In this document: piece by piece, positions 33,428-46,077 of the stretch
Numbering within the stretch: the stretch's first letter is position 1
How the letters are laid out: every line of letters starts with the position of its first letter
Assembly: GCA_033980235.1 (NCBI GenBank)
Contig: CM067067.1
Span: 1,364,001-1,428,000, forward strand
DNA: 64,000 bases
Source: Diadema setosum
Lineage: Eukaryota > Echinodermata > Echinoidea > Diadematoida > Diadematidae
Direction: 5' to 3'
Made by a program: the position numbers and the translations under genes
The notes under the pieces: model-generated
Database searches by the model: none
What the model was told of the DNA's origin: nothing
What the model saw: the letters and a program-made list of their open reading frames with translations, nothing else

Positions 33428-34038
33428 GTACAAGATGTTGGGAACCATGCTCAAAGGGGCCGAACACCCACAAATTAGAGAATTTTCACAAAGTCGTCTT
33501 CTGCCGCACCAGAAACACTCTAAATACTGTATACACTTTAGTGAATGTACTTTCAAGCAAAGCCTGCTTTCAAGTTTTTTAATGGCACATCCAGCTGCGG
33601 CCCCCTTGTGGCCAGGACGAAATTCATGGCCATTTCTACATTTTGATTTTCTCTTTGAAAAAGCATGTTCAAATTGTTGATAAACTTAGCACGTATTATT
33701 GCCACTGTGGAAGAATAAGATGGACACCGTGCCCTTGAGGTTCCCCAAACGTATGCCAAAGATCCCAAAGTTTGCTATCTTCGTATAGGCTTCCCTCCCG
33801 AATCTTGCTCCAACCCGGCTATATGGTATCTATCATGATGTATACATTATATCAAACTCAGTCAAACTATATGCTGTAGGAATTTATCCTTGTCATCATC
33901 TATAACTGTAGGCTTTATGCGGCACACTCGACCGTGTATTTCCCGAGAATGTTGCTAAGAATCACAAGTTAGTTCTCGATTTTGTTTTCAGTTCGTGCAT
34001 GAGCAGGAGGCTCTAGAAACGAACACAAACACATTAAC

Positions 34039-34383
34039 ATGGCAGCACGGGTACTTTTGATTCTAAGTGGCTTTTCAGTTTCCTCATATCGTATCACCAA
34101 TATTGTTCCTGAAATAAGAGATGAAACACATTAACCACTTGAGTTTAACGGTGCTTCAGTTCTTGAATTCCTCGCGTACTATCCAGAGCATCATGAATTC
34201 ATCAACCGTGATCAAATTCAGTTGTGTATCAACAAAATAAACGCCAAGTCTATTACAGGATCGTCTCTAGGTGTGCAGTCGTCTGTGCTCCATCTGATGG
34301 CTGTGTGTCCGTGGCTGCATGAATCTTCGCAATTTCGGAAGGGATTCCTGAAGAAATCTCAATCTCTCTTTTCCGTTCTTTAA
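34039..34383 (+). pseudogene. Possible coding remnant in copy A, unknown family
   Basis: An ATG (34039) opens a frame starting MAARVLLILSGFSVSS, signal-peptide-like. A TAA at codon 32 is followed in the same frame by 82 open codons (34135-34380: PLEFNGASVLEF...QIQLCINKIN...FSVL) to TAA. Copy B has the same 82-codon frame with the same stop and no indel (53205-53453). About two thirds of codon differences between copies are amino-acid changing by my count, so purifying selection is not evident. I recognise no family. It could be a degraded exon or chance. Confidence 0.3.
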
Positions 34384-34480
34384 ACCAAAGAATTTTTGTT
34401 TGTGGCGATGTGCTGGAAATGATACCCAAGTAATTCTAGTCTATAACACTCGCATATGGGACAGGACTCGCTCTGCTTAG

Positions 34481-34577
34481 ATTAACTATACGTGGACCGG
34501 TCACACCCACCCCAGAAACGCCATAAGGGACGCGTAGACAAAGACAAGGTCCAAGGAGAACTGGAGGAACACGCAGG
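34481..34577 (+). pseudogene. Exon-like block with splice signals, copy A
   Basis: Acceptor CTCTGCTTAG and donor GTAAAG flank a 97-bp block whose copy-B counterpart (53551-53646) is open in one frame. Here a GC insertion relative to copy B brings in a stop, and all three frames carry stops. If it was an exon, this copy is dead. Confidence 0.3.
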
Positions 34578-35797
34578 TAAAGTGATGGTTTCCCTAGTTA
34601 TATCATCAGTTATTCTTTCTTTAATAAGCTGTTCTTGTGTGCTCTGCCTTATCACATATTTTTTTTTTTCTGTCAACGAAGATGCACATCGTTTTGAGCT
34701 AACTTTGAATTAGGCCTGTAGCCGTGTTTACATATATCTTTTTATCGATTTTAGTTATCAGTAATGATGACTTTTACTGAATCAACCTTACACGCTGATC
34801 ACTTCACGATTATTATAAAGCAAATAAAGAAACAAACATAAGTATAACTATTCTTCAGACCCACTTTACTTTCTGCAGATTAGAATTATGATGAACGAAC
34901 GAAATATCATTTTTCCTTTTTGCAAAAAAAAAAAAAAAGCTAGTACGCGTACAATGTATTCAAAATAGTTTAGTGCTGCCTTCGTATGACGTCATGGTCG
35001 AGCTACCCTGTATGTGTTGAAGACCTTCGGAAAGTTGAGAAAGATAACTATTATTCAATACTGATTACCAATGATAACTATGAATCACTTTATCAACTCG
35101 TTCAGTGGATTTTTGTCGAAATCAAAGCCGGGAAGATCTGAGAAACTCGGCTATTAAAACACTAACTTCTCTTATACAGTTATAATGAACCAATGAAAGA
35201 GGTAAGGATAAAGGTTGATAGTTGGTGGAATTGTATGCATAACTCTGTGATCTTCTCCAGAAAAACACAACAATGTCTATAACCTATATGGTTATTTCTA
35301 AAGCATTTAATTGCCAGAGGATCAGTCATTGAGGATATCGATAATGCTTTTTGAAGAAAAAAACAAACAAACATATTTTTCATATCCTGACAGCTTTAAT
35401 TAATGAAAGATTTGGTGGAGGGAGAGAAACCTATGTAATCTGCGTTGGATTTGCCGAGATTCTTTGAGAAGTTTTGAGTTGTATAACAGGTACATTTCAA
35501 CCAACATTTCCTCTTAGCATTATTAAAGTGAAAAGTAGAATTTTGTTACGTCATTTGGGCCCTAACAACACGTTCACTAGAGCTATTTTAATGGCATGAT
35601 TATCAATGTCTTTTATGTAATATGTTCATAACTTCTTTGAGAATCCTCGTCATGCTCTTAATGTCATGTCTGTATTTCATTAACTTTTCCTTTCTTTTCG
35701 TGACATTTACAGATTTGGGAGATAAATCTCGGTAGATATCTAGTACACTTCATTCGATTCTCTTTTTTTTTTTTTTCAATATTTTTGCCTGAGGCAG

Positions 35798-35865
35798 AAT
35801 GGCAAGTACAACGGAAGCACCAACATCCCTAGGACAGACCTTTGTGTCAACCCAGAGTGCATCAG
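35798..35865 (+). CDS. Membrane protein exon a (Ser/Thr-rich)
   Basis: Poly-T tract then GAGGCAG acceptor, donor GTAACG. In phase 2 it reads as a mucin-like stalk with 22 codons. The ATG at 35799 could be a start. Frame 0 reads NGKYNGST...LCVNPECIR but does not match the phase of the next exon. Confidence 0.45.
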
Positions 35866-38800
35866 GTAACGGCAATAGTTCTTGACTTGGAGGATATAGT
35901 ACCCTCTCATTATACCATCTGCAACTTGTGTATATACAATGCCTATGGCAGTTTGAGCTGTTGATCCTTGAATCTTTCGTGTTGATCCAGAAAACATCTC
36001 TGGAGCTGTCAGCTCTGTTTATTCTTTTTCTTTATTAATTATTACGTTTTTAAATTCGATTATCCTGCGTCGTTTTCACTGACCAAGTGAACACAATGTA
36101 CACAAGCAACAGATTGGCATTGTATTTGTAGGCTGATGAGAATCATCATAGACTGACAGAGAACCTATGCCAGTGTTTTGTTCTCAAAATTTCACCGAAT
36201 ATCATAAAGACAACAAGCAGGCAAAACCCAACAACAACAACAACAATAAACGAACGAACATACAAAAAAAATGCAACATTTTTCAACAAGAAATATTGAT
36301 GGATATGGCATAAACTAACTTCTTTTTTTTTTCTTAATGTAAAAGTCGCGGCCTTGCTATGTATTAATATAAAAGGAATTAGAATAAGAAAAGTTCATTC
36401 CAATCTTCAAATTTGATGCGTGCTATACATGAGAGAGCTCTCCATCTTCGCTTACCTTTCTACCTTTCTTAAATGATCCTGGCCATCTAGACATTCGCAG
36501 CGAAATATCTACTTACCATCTTCCATTCCTGTTGAAGGAAACATACGATCCATGCTTTTTTACTTTCATGTATAAGAAAAAAAGTTCAAAAGAGAGGGGG
36601 TATTTTTGCTGCAAACGGTTGATAATGAAACGTATAGTATTTGGAGTTATTTTACGTGGCCACCCAAAGGATGGATCCATGTAAGGAATTTCCGTAAAAA
36701 AAAAAGGGGGGGGGATTAAGAGAGCGGAGCGAGCGAGAGGGGGGGGGGGTGGGTTCTCTCCCAAGGGAGGGAGTTTTTTAATATTTATGTTGACAATCGT
36801 GCGATTTCATGAATACTTTTGGTATACTTATTATGATTTAATAACTCTTTATAATTGTAGAATATAGTTTTACTCAAAGCCTTTTTTGTCACATCCCCCT
36901 TCAATAGATTTTCTAATATTGCAAATTATCGTTATTTACAGTGCTCTCCTTAAGTACATTTGCTATCTGGGTCGTCGATCCGTTTTCACAGGGGGGGTGG
37001 AGGTAACTTGGAGTTATTGGAGGCTCTGTGCGAGAGAGTTAAGTGTGGGTGAGAAGGGGGTATCCCCCTCCCACTCGAGGGAGATTTTCCATTTTCAGAC
37101 CAGAAATTCAGCGATGTGTTGGACAATTTCAGTGAAAGTTTTGGATTTTTTTCCTATCAGAAAAGCAAGAAAAATGAATATTCAAAGATATGTGAATGAC
37201 TAAATCGTGGTATCTCAGCTCTTGTTTCGCATGTGCGACATCACTGTGTAGGCCTACCAACTAGAAGCTGACGGGGGGGGGGGGGGGTGGGTGGGGGTGG
37301 AAGAGGGTAGCCCCCTCCCACACGACGGAGCTTCTGCATTCTTTTTATAGCTGAAATAGAACAATCTCATGCACATTATTGTGGAACATTAGGAAAATTG
37401 GCGATCCCCAAAGTCTGCCAAATCTAAATCCATATGGATAGGAAACTGGTCGAGGAAAGGTAACTTAAAAGAGAATGACGGAACTTTTGAATTTATTGGC
37501 ACTGAAGTGACAGATCTGGTACACACTTTTTGATAAGATATTCTGAAGTTTGTACTGCGTGTATAGAAAGGGACTTAACTGGTGAGATTTGCATTTTCAG
37601 AATTGAAATTCAGCAATCTGGTGCACACTTTGGGTTTTGAAACACTTGGAGAGTTTTTTATCAAAAAAGTAAGAAAATTTTTCGGGGGGGGGGCAAAATG
37701 ATATGTTTGTTCCAACCCTCCCCCCTGATCGACTCCCCTGTTTGCTTGTGGAGAAATCTATGATTTTCGACTTGGTTTCTGTCATTGTGACTAAACTCCG
37801 TGCCTTCCGTGTTGTATGGCATCGATATCGAGATCGTAACATGTACATAGCCAATCACTACGCACACGCGCACATTGAGGCGGCTGTACCAGTTATAGGA
37901 ATATTAAGAAATAGAATAAATGTCAGAACTTTATACGGATTAAAATTTATAGCCATTAGCTTTCCATTTGCCCCAGCTCACATTATATCAAACAGAAATT
38001 TAAGATAGATAAATACATAAACAAACAGATGAAATAATCCGCCACCGCACCCATTAGTGCTTTCAAGGGACTATAGGGAATAGTTGTAGAACGTCCCCTT
38101 CGTATGTCACTATATATAGCATATGCAAATTATATATTATTACGATAGAGAAATATCGTGGGGAAAATAATGTTTTTTAATTGATCATATATGTTATTGT
38201 CTTTGTGATTTTACGACGGGAATCGTAGCGGCAATGTCATTGCTCACGAAGTCACAGAAAACACAGAGTAAAGACAAGAAACGATACCGGAATCACGACA
38301 ATCGCTTTTTATACGGAACACTACCAATCAGTATCCTCCTGGTTGTGCTCATCATTGTTGTCGCCTTTCGTCCGCATAAAGTCCTGAGAAGGATTAGAAT
38401 CAGGAGATCAAGGTAGGATATTTAATGTCAGGTGTATGTGACTTTCGTTGTAGGTCCATGATGTGACATTGCACATCTGTTACATGCTGAATCATTGGCA
38501 AGGGGTACAGTTCGTCATTCTGACAAGGAAACAAGCCGTTATTCCGGAGGTTCGATAATCCGAAGAAATAAACTTCTTTCATTGACAGCAATGCGGTGTT
38601 GTAATAAAAAAAGGGTAGGATATCACACATTGAAAATTAAATTAAACATGTCACTATGGCAACTGGGTCGTATACTAGTATATGCCTCTCGCATATCGCA
38701 TTGTTCTTTCAATAGGTATAATAGTAGGCTTACATCTTAACATTTTGAGACGACAATTTCCTATGATAAGCATGATTAGCAAAAAAATAAAAATAAATAA

Positions 38801-41800
38801 AATGACATAATTTGAACACTATCTGAAAGTTTGGCACAACCACAAATGTGTTTAGCGTTTACATCACCCATCTGAACCAGATTTCATTTTGATGTCTAGA
38901 TTGTTTCAGAGAGCAATTCGAGCATTTCTCTTGACCTTCACCTTGGTCTTTTGACTCCATGGCCCACAAATTTCTTCACATAATCGCTAACTTTTAATAC
39001 CTTATTTTCACGACAATATTGGGAGCTATTTCCAAAATTGGGGTAATAAATAATGTCATCGTAACATTTTCACTTTTAACGCCCTACAGAATCATTGTGC
39101 AGTTATGCATGTATTATACCTATTGTTAATTAAGTTCATTCATTCAGTAAGATATGGACAAAATAGTGTAGCATTTCAATATGAAACAGAAGTTTAGACT
39201 TTTAGACTGACCTTAAACCCTTTCCCCCATTCAAGAGAATCATTCTTAGGTAGTACATGCATATGTAATAAGTGTCACGAATATTCCTCGAGCCATTTCG
39301 GAGATATAGATAAAAAGAAATTTAATTCCTAGTATTTTCATTTAACCTTTGACCTTCAACTTCATGGCCCATAACTTTCTCTACAGAATCTTTTCCTGTC
39401 AATACGCGTGTGTAGACGCACTAAGTTCCATGAAAATACCATCAGGCATTACAAAGATGAGGGGAAATTATAGTGAAATGTTAAGATTTCGACCTTGACC
39501 TTTGACCTTTTGCGTGTGTACCCGAAGTAATTAGGCACAGATCGTCCACTCATACATAGGCCTTCGTATGCCGTTTCATTTGGATACAACAAACTATTCT
39601 AAGTTAAGGACTGAAGGCAGGATGGACGGACGGACAACCCACCGCAGATTGTTCAATTTTCCGAGTAATGAACCTCCGGAAAAACGAACCGTATTTCGTT
39701 TTCGGATGAACAAACCTTCGGAATAACGAACCTTATTGACCTTTGGAAAATCGCTATAATGTTTAGATTAACGAACCATATTTAATTTCCAGGTTAAAAG
39801 AACGCGTAGATACGAGGAATTTGTGTGTTTTGGAGTTACGAATCTTCGGAAGTAACGAGCATCATCCATTAATTGGCACTTGTGATAAGCGTCAACATTT
39901 GTAATCATTGCACTTAAATTATTTGATCCAAGATTGTTCACACTTGAACCTGGGCTTTAATAACGAGACATCATTATTTCTCTATTCTACAGTGTATTAC
40001 CTATTAGAATGCATTGTATTGGTTTGACTGACAGCTGGCCTCCTCTTTTTATTCCCCAGCGTGTGTGTGTATATATATATATATATACATACATATATGT
40101 ATATACACATATATTATAGTCATTGTCAAGACTCTTGAAGAAGGCGGAGACTGCTGAAATTTCAAGTCAAATATACTCATTCTCTACAGGTCAAAAAAAA
40201 AAAAATCCAAAAATAGAAATGGATATCTTTCCATTATCAATTAAAACTGCATTAGTATGTCAACATATTTTTGTCTCTTAAAGGGGATGGCTAGTAACTT
40301 ATCAGTGGGAAACAATGGCAATGCTGGCGGATGACAGTTCAAATCCTTGTGGGATTCATTTAAGAGCACATTATATATCTATTGTTTTGTGACAATTATT
40401 TGCTTCAGAATGGTCTCATATTCAAGTAATGTGCAGTTTAATGTTTCCAGGTTAGCATGCCTGTACAGTGACAGGGCATTAAACTGCACATTACTTGAAT
40501 ATGAGACCATTCTGAAGTAAATAATTTTCACACAACAATAGATATATAATGTACTCTTCAATAAATCCCACAAGGATTGGAACAATCATCCCCAGCATTC
40601 TCACTGATTCCGACTGATCAGTTACGAGCCATCCCCTTTAAAGTAGCTTATAGCTCTTCGTGAACTTTCGAAGTATAATGATTATGAAATTCCTATTCAG
40701 AGAGACCGGGGTAATAAAAGTAAGTATGCTCTGTGAGTGCTTTACAGAGTGTGTTTAGCGGAATATAGATTCATATTATTGTTATTTGTATTATCATTGT
40801 TATTATTATTATCATCACTATCATCATCATTACTATATACTAGTAGTCTATACAACTTTCGAATGTACGCCTGCTGTTGAAAAAAGAAAGTTTACTGTGT
40901 TTTGAATGTCTTGTTGACCTGTTTTTCTTTTCATATTTCTGCAATTTACTTCACTAACATCCACCAATGAAATTCTATCGAGAAAGCAAAATCAAAACAC
41001 ATTTCCATCTCCCAAAAGGGGATTAATCATATCACAATTAGCAATTCAAATGTATCCATTCTCCTTCTGTTTCACAGGCGTGATGACGCAAAAAAGGGCT
41101 CTAACGAAGGTAAAATATATGGTTCTGTTAAAAAAAAAAAACACCTAAGCGTACATATCCCAAATATATTGTTTTCTATGGTTGTAGCTGAGATTTTTTT
41201 TACCTTATCTACAAGTTCATTACGAGAATTATCTGCGAGTGCCGCATTGGACACCTGAATTTTTTTACTGTGTTCTTTTTGAATAAAAAAGACTTCTATT
41301 CTCCCTCCATTCAGCACGTAATCAATATGTTGCAATATACAAAGGAGGTGTGAATCAATACAAATTCCATTAAAAAAGCCGAATTAGTGAAATCAGGATA
41401 TGAGGAAATCACCAGAATATGAGAAAACGATTGCAGTTTGCATAAGTCAATAAAGTAACATGATAATCTGCTTCATGCAACATTTCACTTAACCCTAAAG
41501 GGGCCGGGCTTTTTTGGCTATGCTCAGGCCGGGGGGGGGGGGGGGGGGGGGGGGGGCGGATTCCGCCCCCCCCCCCCCCCTGAGATCTCGGCCATCGGTG
41601 GCGCGATCGCGATGAAATTTTGCATGCGTGAGACCTGCGTCATAATCTACAAGATTGTGTCATAAGATTTTTTGAAACAATCAATTTCTAATTTTAATTA
41701 ATTAATTATGCAAATTAAGCTCAAGATCATATTTTAGCCTAATTAAAATCTTTGAGAGTCTAATTTTTGGTCTGTAAATCTGTTGCAGCATATTCAACGA

Positions 41801-44800
41801 TTGTACATCACAAAAACTTCCAAAATTCATTTCAATTCTTATGTATTTTATTGTTTTCAGAATTTTTTTATGTATTTCTTTGTTTTTCAACTTTTGTTTT
41901 TTCTTTGTTTTTTCATTGGAAATTGTCACTGACCACTTTTCTACCATAATTAGCACAAAACTAATCAACGAAAGTGATTAATTGTAAAAATAATCAGGTT
42001 TTTATGACTTTCACGACAGAGCACTGTTTTCCATAGGAAATGTACACAAAATCACAAAATTGTGCCCGTTTTGGGGCGACATTCCGTTACAAAAATGGGC
42101 GTGGCTTCGCAAAAGTACGCGCGGACGTCGCAAATTTGGTCTCAAAAGTTGCGCGAGACTTGAACATACAAAGTCAAGAAGCCTCGCGACGAGGCCTTCT
42201 CGCGTAACAGAATTATAGCGCGAAACGTCGAGGGGGGGGGGGGGGGCGGATTCCGCCCCCCCCCCCCCCCCCGGCCCTTTTAGGGTTAAAGGGATGGTAC
42301 AGTATTGGTGGATATGAGAATCAGGCTTTTAACTTTTTGCGAGATACCAAGAAAACTCTTATGAAGTAGCACAGAGCATACCATTTTTGAGAGGAATTCA
42401 AAGTTTATTTGATGAAAATCGGGTTTGGAATGCCACAGGCTCAAACATCCAAAAACAAAGTAAAACAAAGCGATCGTAATAAAGTGTGGGTCCCACACTT
42501 ATAAGAATCGCTCTGTTTTGGATATCTCAGCCATTTGAAAACCAATTTTCATCATATAAACATTGAATTCCTTATGGAATTACATGCTCTTCATATTTCA
42601 TAAGAGGTTTCTCATTTTCTTGCCAAAAAAAAAAAATGTTAGAAACCTGAAATTGGGTCTTACCCAAAACTATACGACCCGTTTAAATGTTGACAATTAG
42701 CCATACTAAAAGTGTTTTCTATTCGGACAATTAACCACATGATTAAAGTTGCATCAAAGTATCTGTGGAATTACAGGTTACAGTTCAATATTCTGAAGAT
42801 TCTTAATTCCGAAGACTCGCTAATCCGAAAATAAAATAAGGTTTGTGATTCCAGATGTTGGTTAGTACGAACTTTTGCATTCGTTTTATTTATTTTTCTT
42901 TTTTTTTTATTTTATTTCATTTGCGGATGAAATAACGAAAATTCGAATTTACGAACCTTCGGAATAATGAATATCTCCAATCATCGTGTTATTTAATGCT
43001 ACTGTAATAATTACAATTTTCATAAGCTCTTTTGTCGATAAATTCATCATGAGCTCCCTCACTGAGACTTTATATTGCATACCTATCATGTATACCTATG
43101 TCGAGTTTGATTTGTTTAAGATTTGGCATGACTTTTTGTCAATATTTTCGGGGCAAATTATTTTTTAAATAGGGTCCCATTTCTTTCTCTCTTCTTTTCT
43201 TTTTCTATTTAAAACAACAACGTCAAAACATTACCCGAATTTCTTCCCCAGTAGCGTTCCGGACGCTAGTTATTTGACCAATGTCAATCTATCCGTTCAT
43301 AAATGATTTATCTCCTTAATGTTATCATTATCCCTACAATGGATGACTTTTTAAATTTCTTTGTATTCATGTTCACGAGTGACAAGCAAAGACAATGCAT
43401 GCTCAGTGATACTGGGCCCTATTTCATAAAGCTGTTCGTAAAGTTACGAACAACTTACGAGCGACTGGTGATCAGTTCTGATGTACTATACTTATCAGAA
43501 TTTCCATAATTCAGCACAAGAACTGATCACCAGTTGCTCGTAAGTTGTTCGTAACTTTACGAACAGCTTTATGAAACACCCCCCTGGTGTTTGTCCCAAC
43601 TTAGTGAATATTGTTGTGCCAGGGATTTGACATCTCCCTGGTTGTGCGAAACGGGGGGCATGGAGCATTTTCAAGGGGAGGGGGTAGGTAGCGTGCCAAT
43701 CGGGAATAGTCAAGGTTCAATGTACAAGAAAATGTAGACATTTTTTTTTTTTAATCTAAATGTGGCCGGAGGGGGAGGGGTCAGCCCTGAGCCTCCAGCC
43801 CCAGACTCCACGGTCCCTGCGTATAACACGAGAGTCTCATTTTCCTCAACTATCTTGTCAAAGGTGGTACCACTGCATATTACGAGAATGTAAACGATTT
43901 GGGCGCAAGTGAAGAGTCAAGAACTAAGTTCTCCCTCTCTCCATTGGAGCGGAGCTCGAAGACTGATAGTCTCCCGTCCATACCTCGGGGCGACTTTGGT
44001 GAGTACACCTTATGTGCCCCCTTTTTAAACTGATTTGTTTACATTCATTTAGCCAAACAGCAATATTCGCGCAACTATGAAAATTACCTAGCATCAATTA
44101 CTGCAGTAATTAAGGCGTAGGAGCCTACAATATCACCATGAGTCGATTACAAAATCATATTCATGTACACGTACAGAAATATGCCAGAGACTGGAACCGC
44201 CCACCATGTCAGTAAGTCCATCTTGAGGTATAGACGTAATTGCAGCTCATATCAGAAATATGGATTTTACTTGCACCCCATGTGTGTTGTAAATACACTA
44301 CAGTGCGAAGAAGAAGAAAAAGGAGTCTTTGCTAAAGGGAACAAATTTCAAAACGAATTAATTATTTAATAAATGTTCCGTATTTGTTGTAAACAGAATG
44401 ACGATTGCTGAAGATGATGATTGTGGTGAAAATATTAATGAAGTAGTTTGCATTATAACATGACTATTGTTGATGATGATTATGATAACATGGTTCTGAT
44501 AACGATAACGCTGACATCATGGCTATTCGATCGTTTATATAAGTGTAGATTTTGATGGATATTATTATACCGATGTTCCAATGTTTCAATGAAATGTTCA
44601 AAATTGTCTGCGAAAAAAAAAAATAAATGTGGGATACCACAGGAATTAAAAAAAGAAAGAAATAATCCCTTCATGTTTGCAATCGCATGCATGCCCCACT
44701 CAATCATTGGTGTTATGAGTTAAGGATATTGGACAGACAAGTAAAAATAATAAAGTATATCAACATGAAATAAGATGACATAAATAAACTACACGCACCA

Positions 44801-46031
44801 ACAATAATTTAAAGAGATTCGCTAACGAGGCGTAAATCAGGTAATAAGTTGAGATTTCAAGAAAAAAAATCACGATAGCATAATCGACATAGTAATTACA
44901 GAGTCTCCTTCCTTACCTTTCGTATTAGTCTCCACATGAATCTTTGAACGCGTTTCATTGAAAATTTAATTTCAGTGTATGTGAAAGTACACAGTCTCAC
45001 TTTACGTACAAAGAGGAAATGCGAATGTACCAGTTACAGCACTAACACGAGTCTAACTTTCAGTGGCTGAGTACAAATTTTATTTGCATTGAGAAAGTAT
45101 AATATAGAGAGCATATAGGGTTTGTAGATACAAATGCCTGATTATTTCACCGAACTTTGTCCTAAGATATGAAGTACGTGTACAAATTTCCACTGAGATA
45201 AATTTTACTACATCATAGTGATAAGATCTGAAGTAAAGTAACATCATATATTTACATTTACATAAGTAAAATGAGAGAACTAATGAAATGGAGGACAGAA
45301 TAACAAAAGATGGTGGATATCATTAGTTCTTGCATGGTGTACAAACAAGTCGTTCCTTATTAAATGTTACCCGGCATCTTCAAAAAATAAATTCTTACGT
45401 ACTCTTTAAAAATACAGAGTAGGATATTTTCTTGAAATCTGGACATGCGAGTAATAAAATTCTCAAATGACGTAAAGGAAGGAAGATTAGTATATCACCA
45501 GGAAGGAAATCTTACACAGCTGGACCATCGTGTATCATGTAGATATATGAGTGAATGCGGGGATCAATATTATGTAGTTTCCTTGTCGACAGTTAAGTGT
45601 GAGTTGACTGTTTTGTTTGACTGAAATATGATAGAAATTGAAGTGGGCAATATATTTCTAATACATAGTGGGATAGCGGTTTTCAGGAAGTTAACATAAC
45701 ACATATTTGGTAATTTTCATATTGGCGAAAGCTACGAGTCATATAGATATATCATTTCATTTCGTTTCATTTTATTTCATTTCCAACAATGCACAACATT
45801 TACATGCACAAAATAACACAATATCAACACAATGTATCGTAACAGAGAAAAATGCGTGAAATTAACAATACTATACTCATCATATATGCAAATAAAATGG
45901 AATTAAAATTTAAGTTGCAGGAAATGGAGAAGACATGCTGAAAAGCCAAGCTTGTATTTTGCAGTCTCCTCGTGGACAAAATTACTGAATAACATCAAGG
46001 AGGATATATATCATACATATATAATCTTATC

Positions 46032-46077
<46 letters not shown>

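Larger units (their letters stand above)
28530..35640. repeat. Segmental duplication, copy A
   Basis: Collinear with 48470-54770. Shared landmarks in order: CAATACTCCTTTTGACAAAT (28590/48521), CAAGGCTTCGCACTCGTGCC (30749/50325), AGAGTTAACACTGAAAAGGC (32418/51111), the block after 33980/52980, the exon-like piece at 34481/53551, and the end near 35640/54770. Copy-specific insertions explain the length difference. No gene is confidently intact within it. Confidence 0.9.

Noticed and set aside
29042..33556. Ile/Tyr-repeat frames over AT tracts (also at 27328, 52098)
   Set aside because: Translations of (AT)n microsatellites.
35798..35865. Neprilysin-like reading LCVNPECI in frame 0
   Set aside because: It would lie before, not after, the TM helix, and its outgoing phase (2) does not match the next exon. 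The Ser/Thr-rich frame does match.
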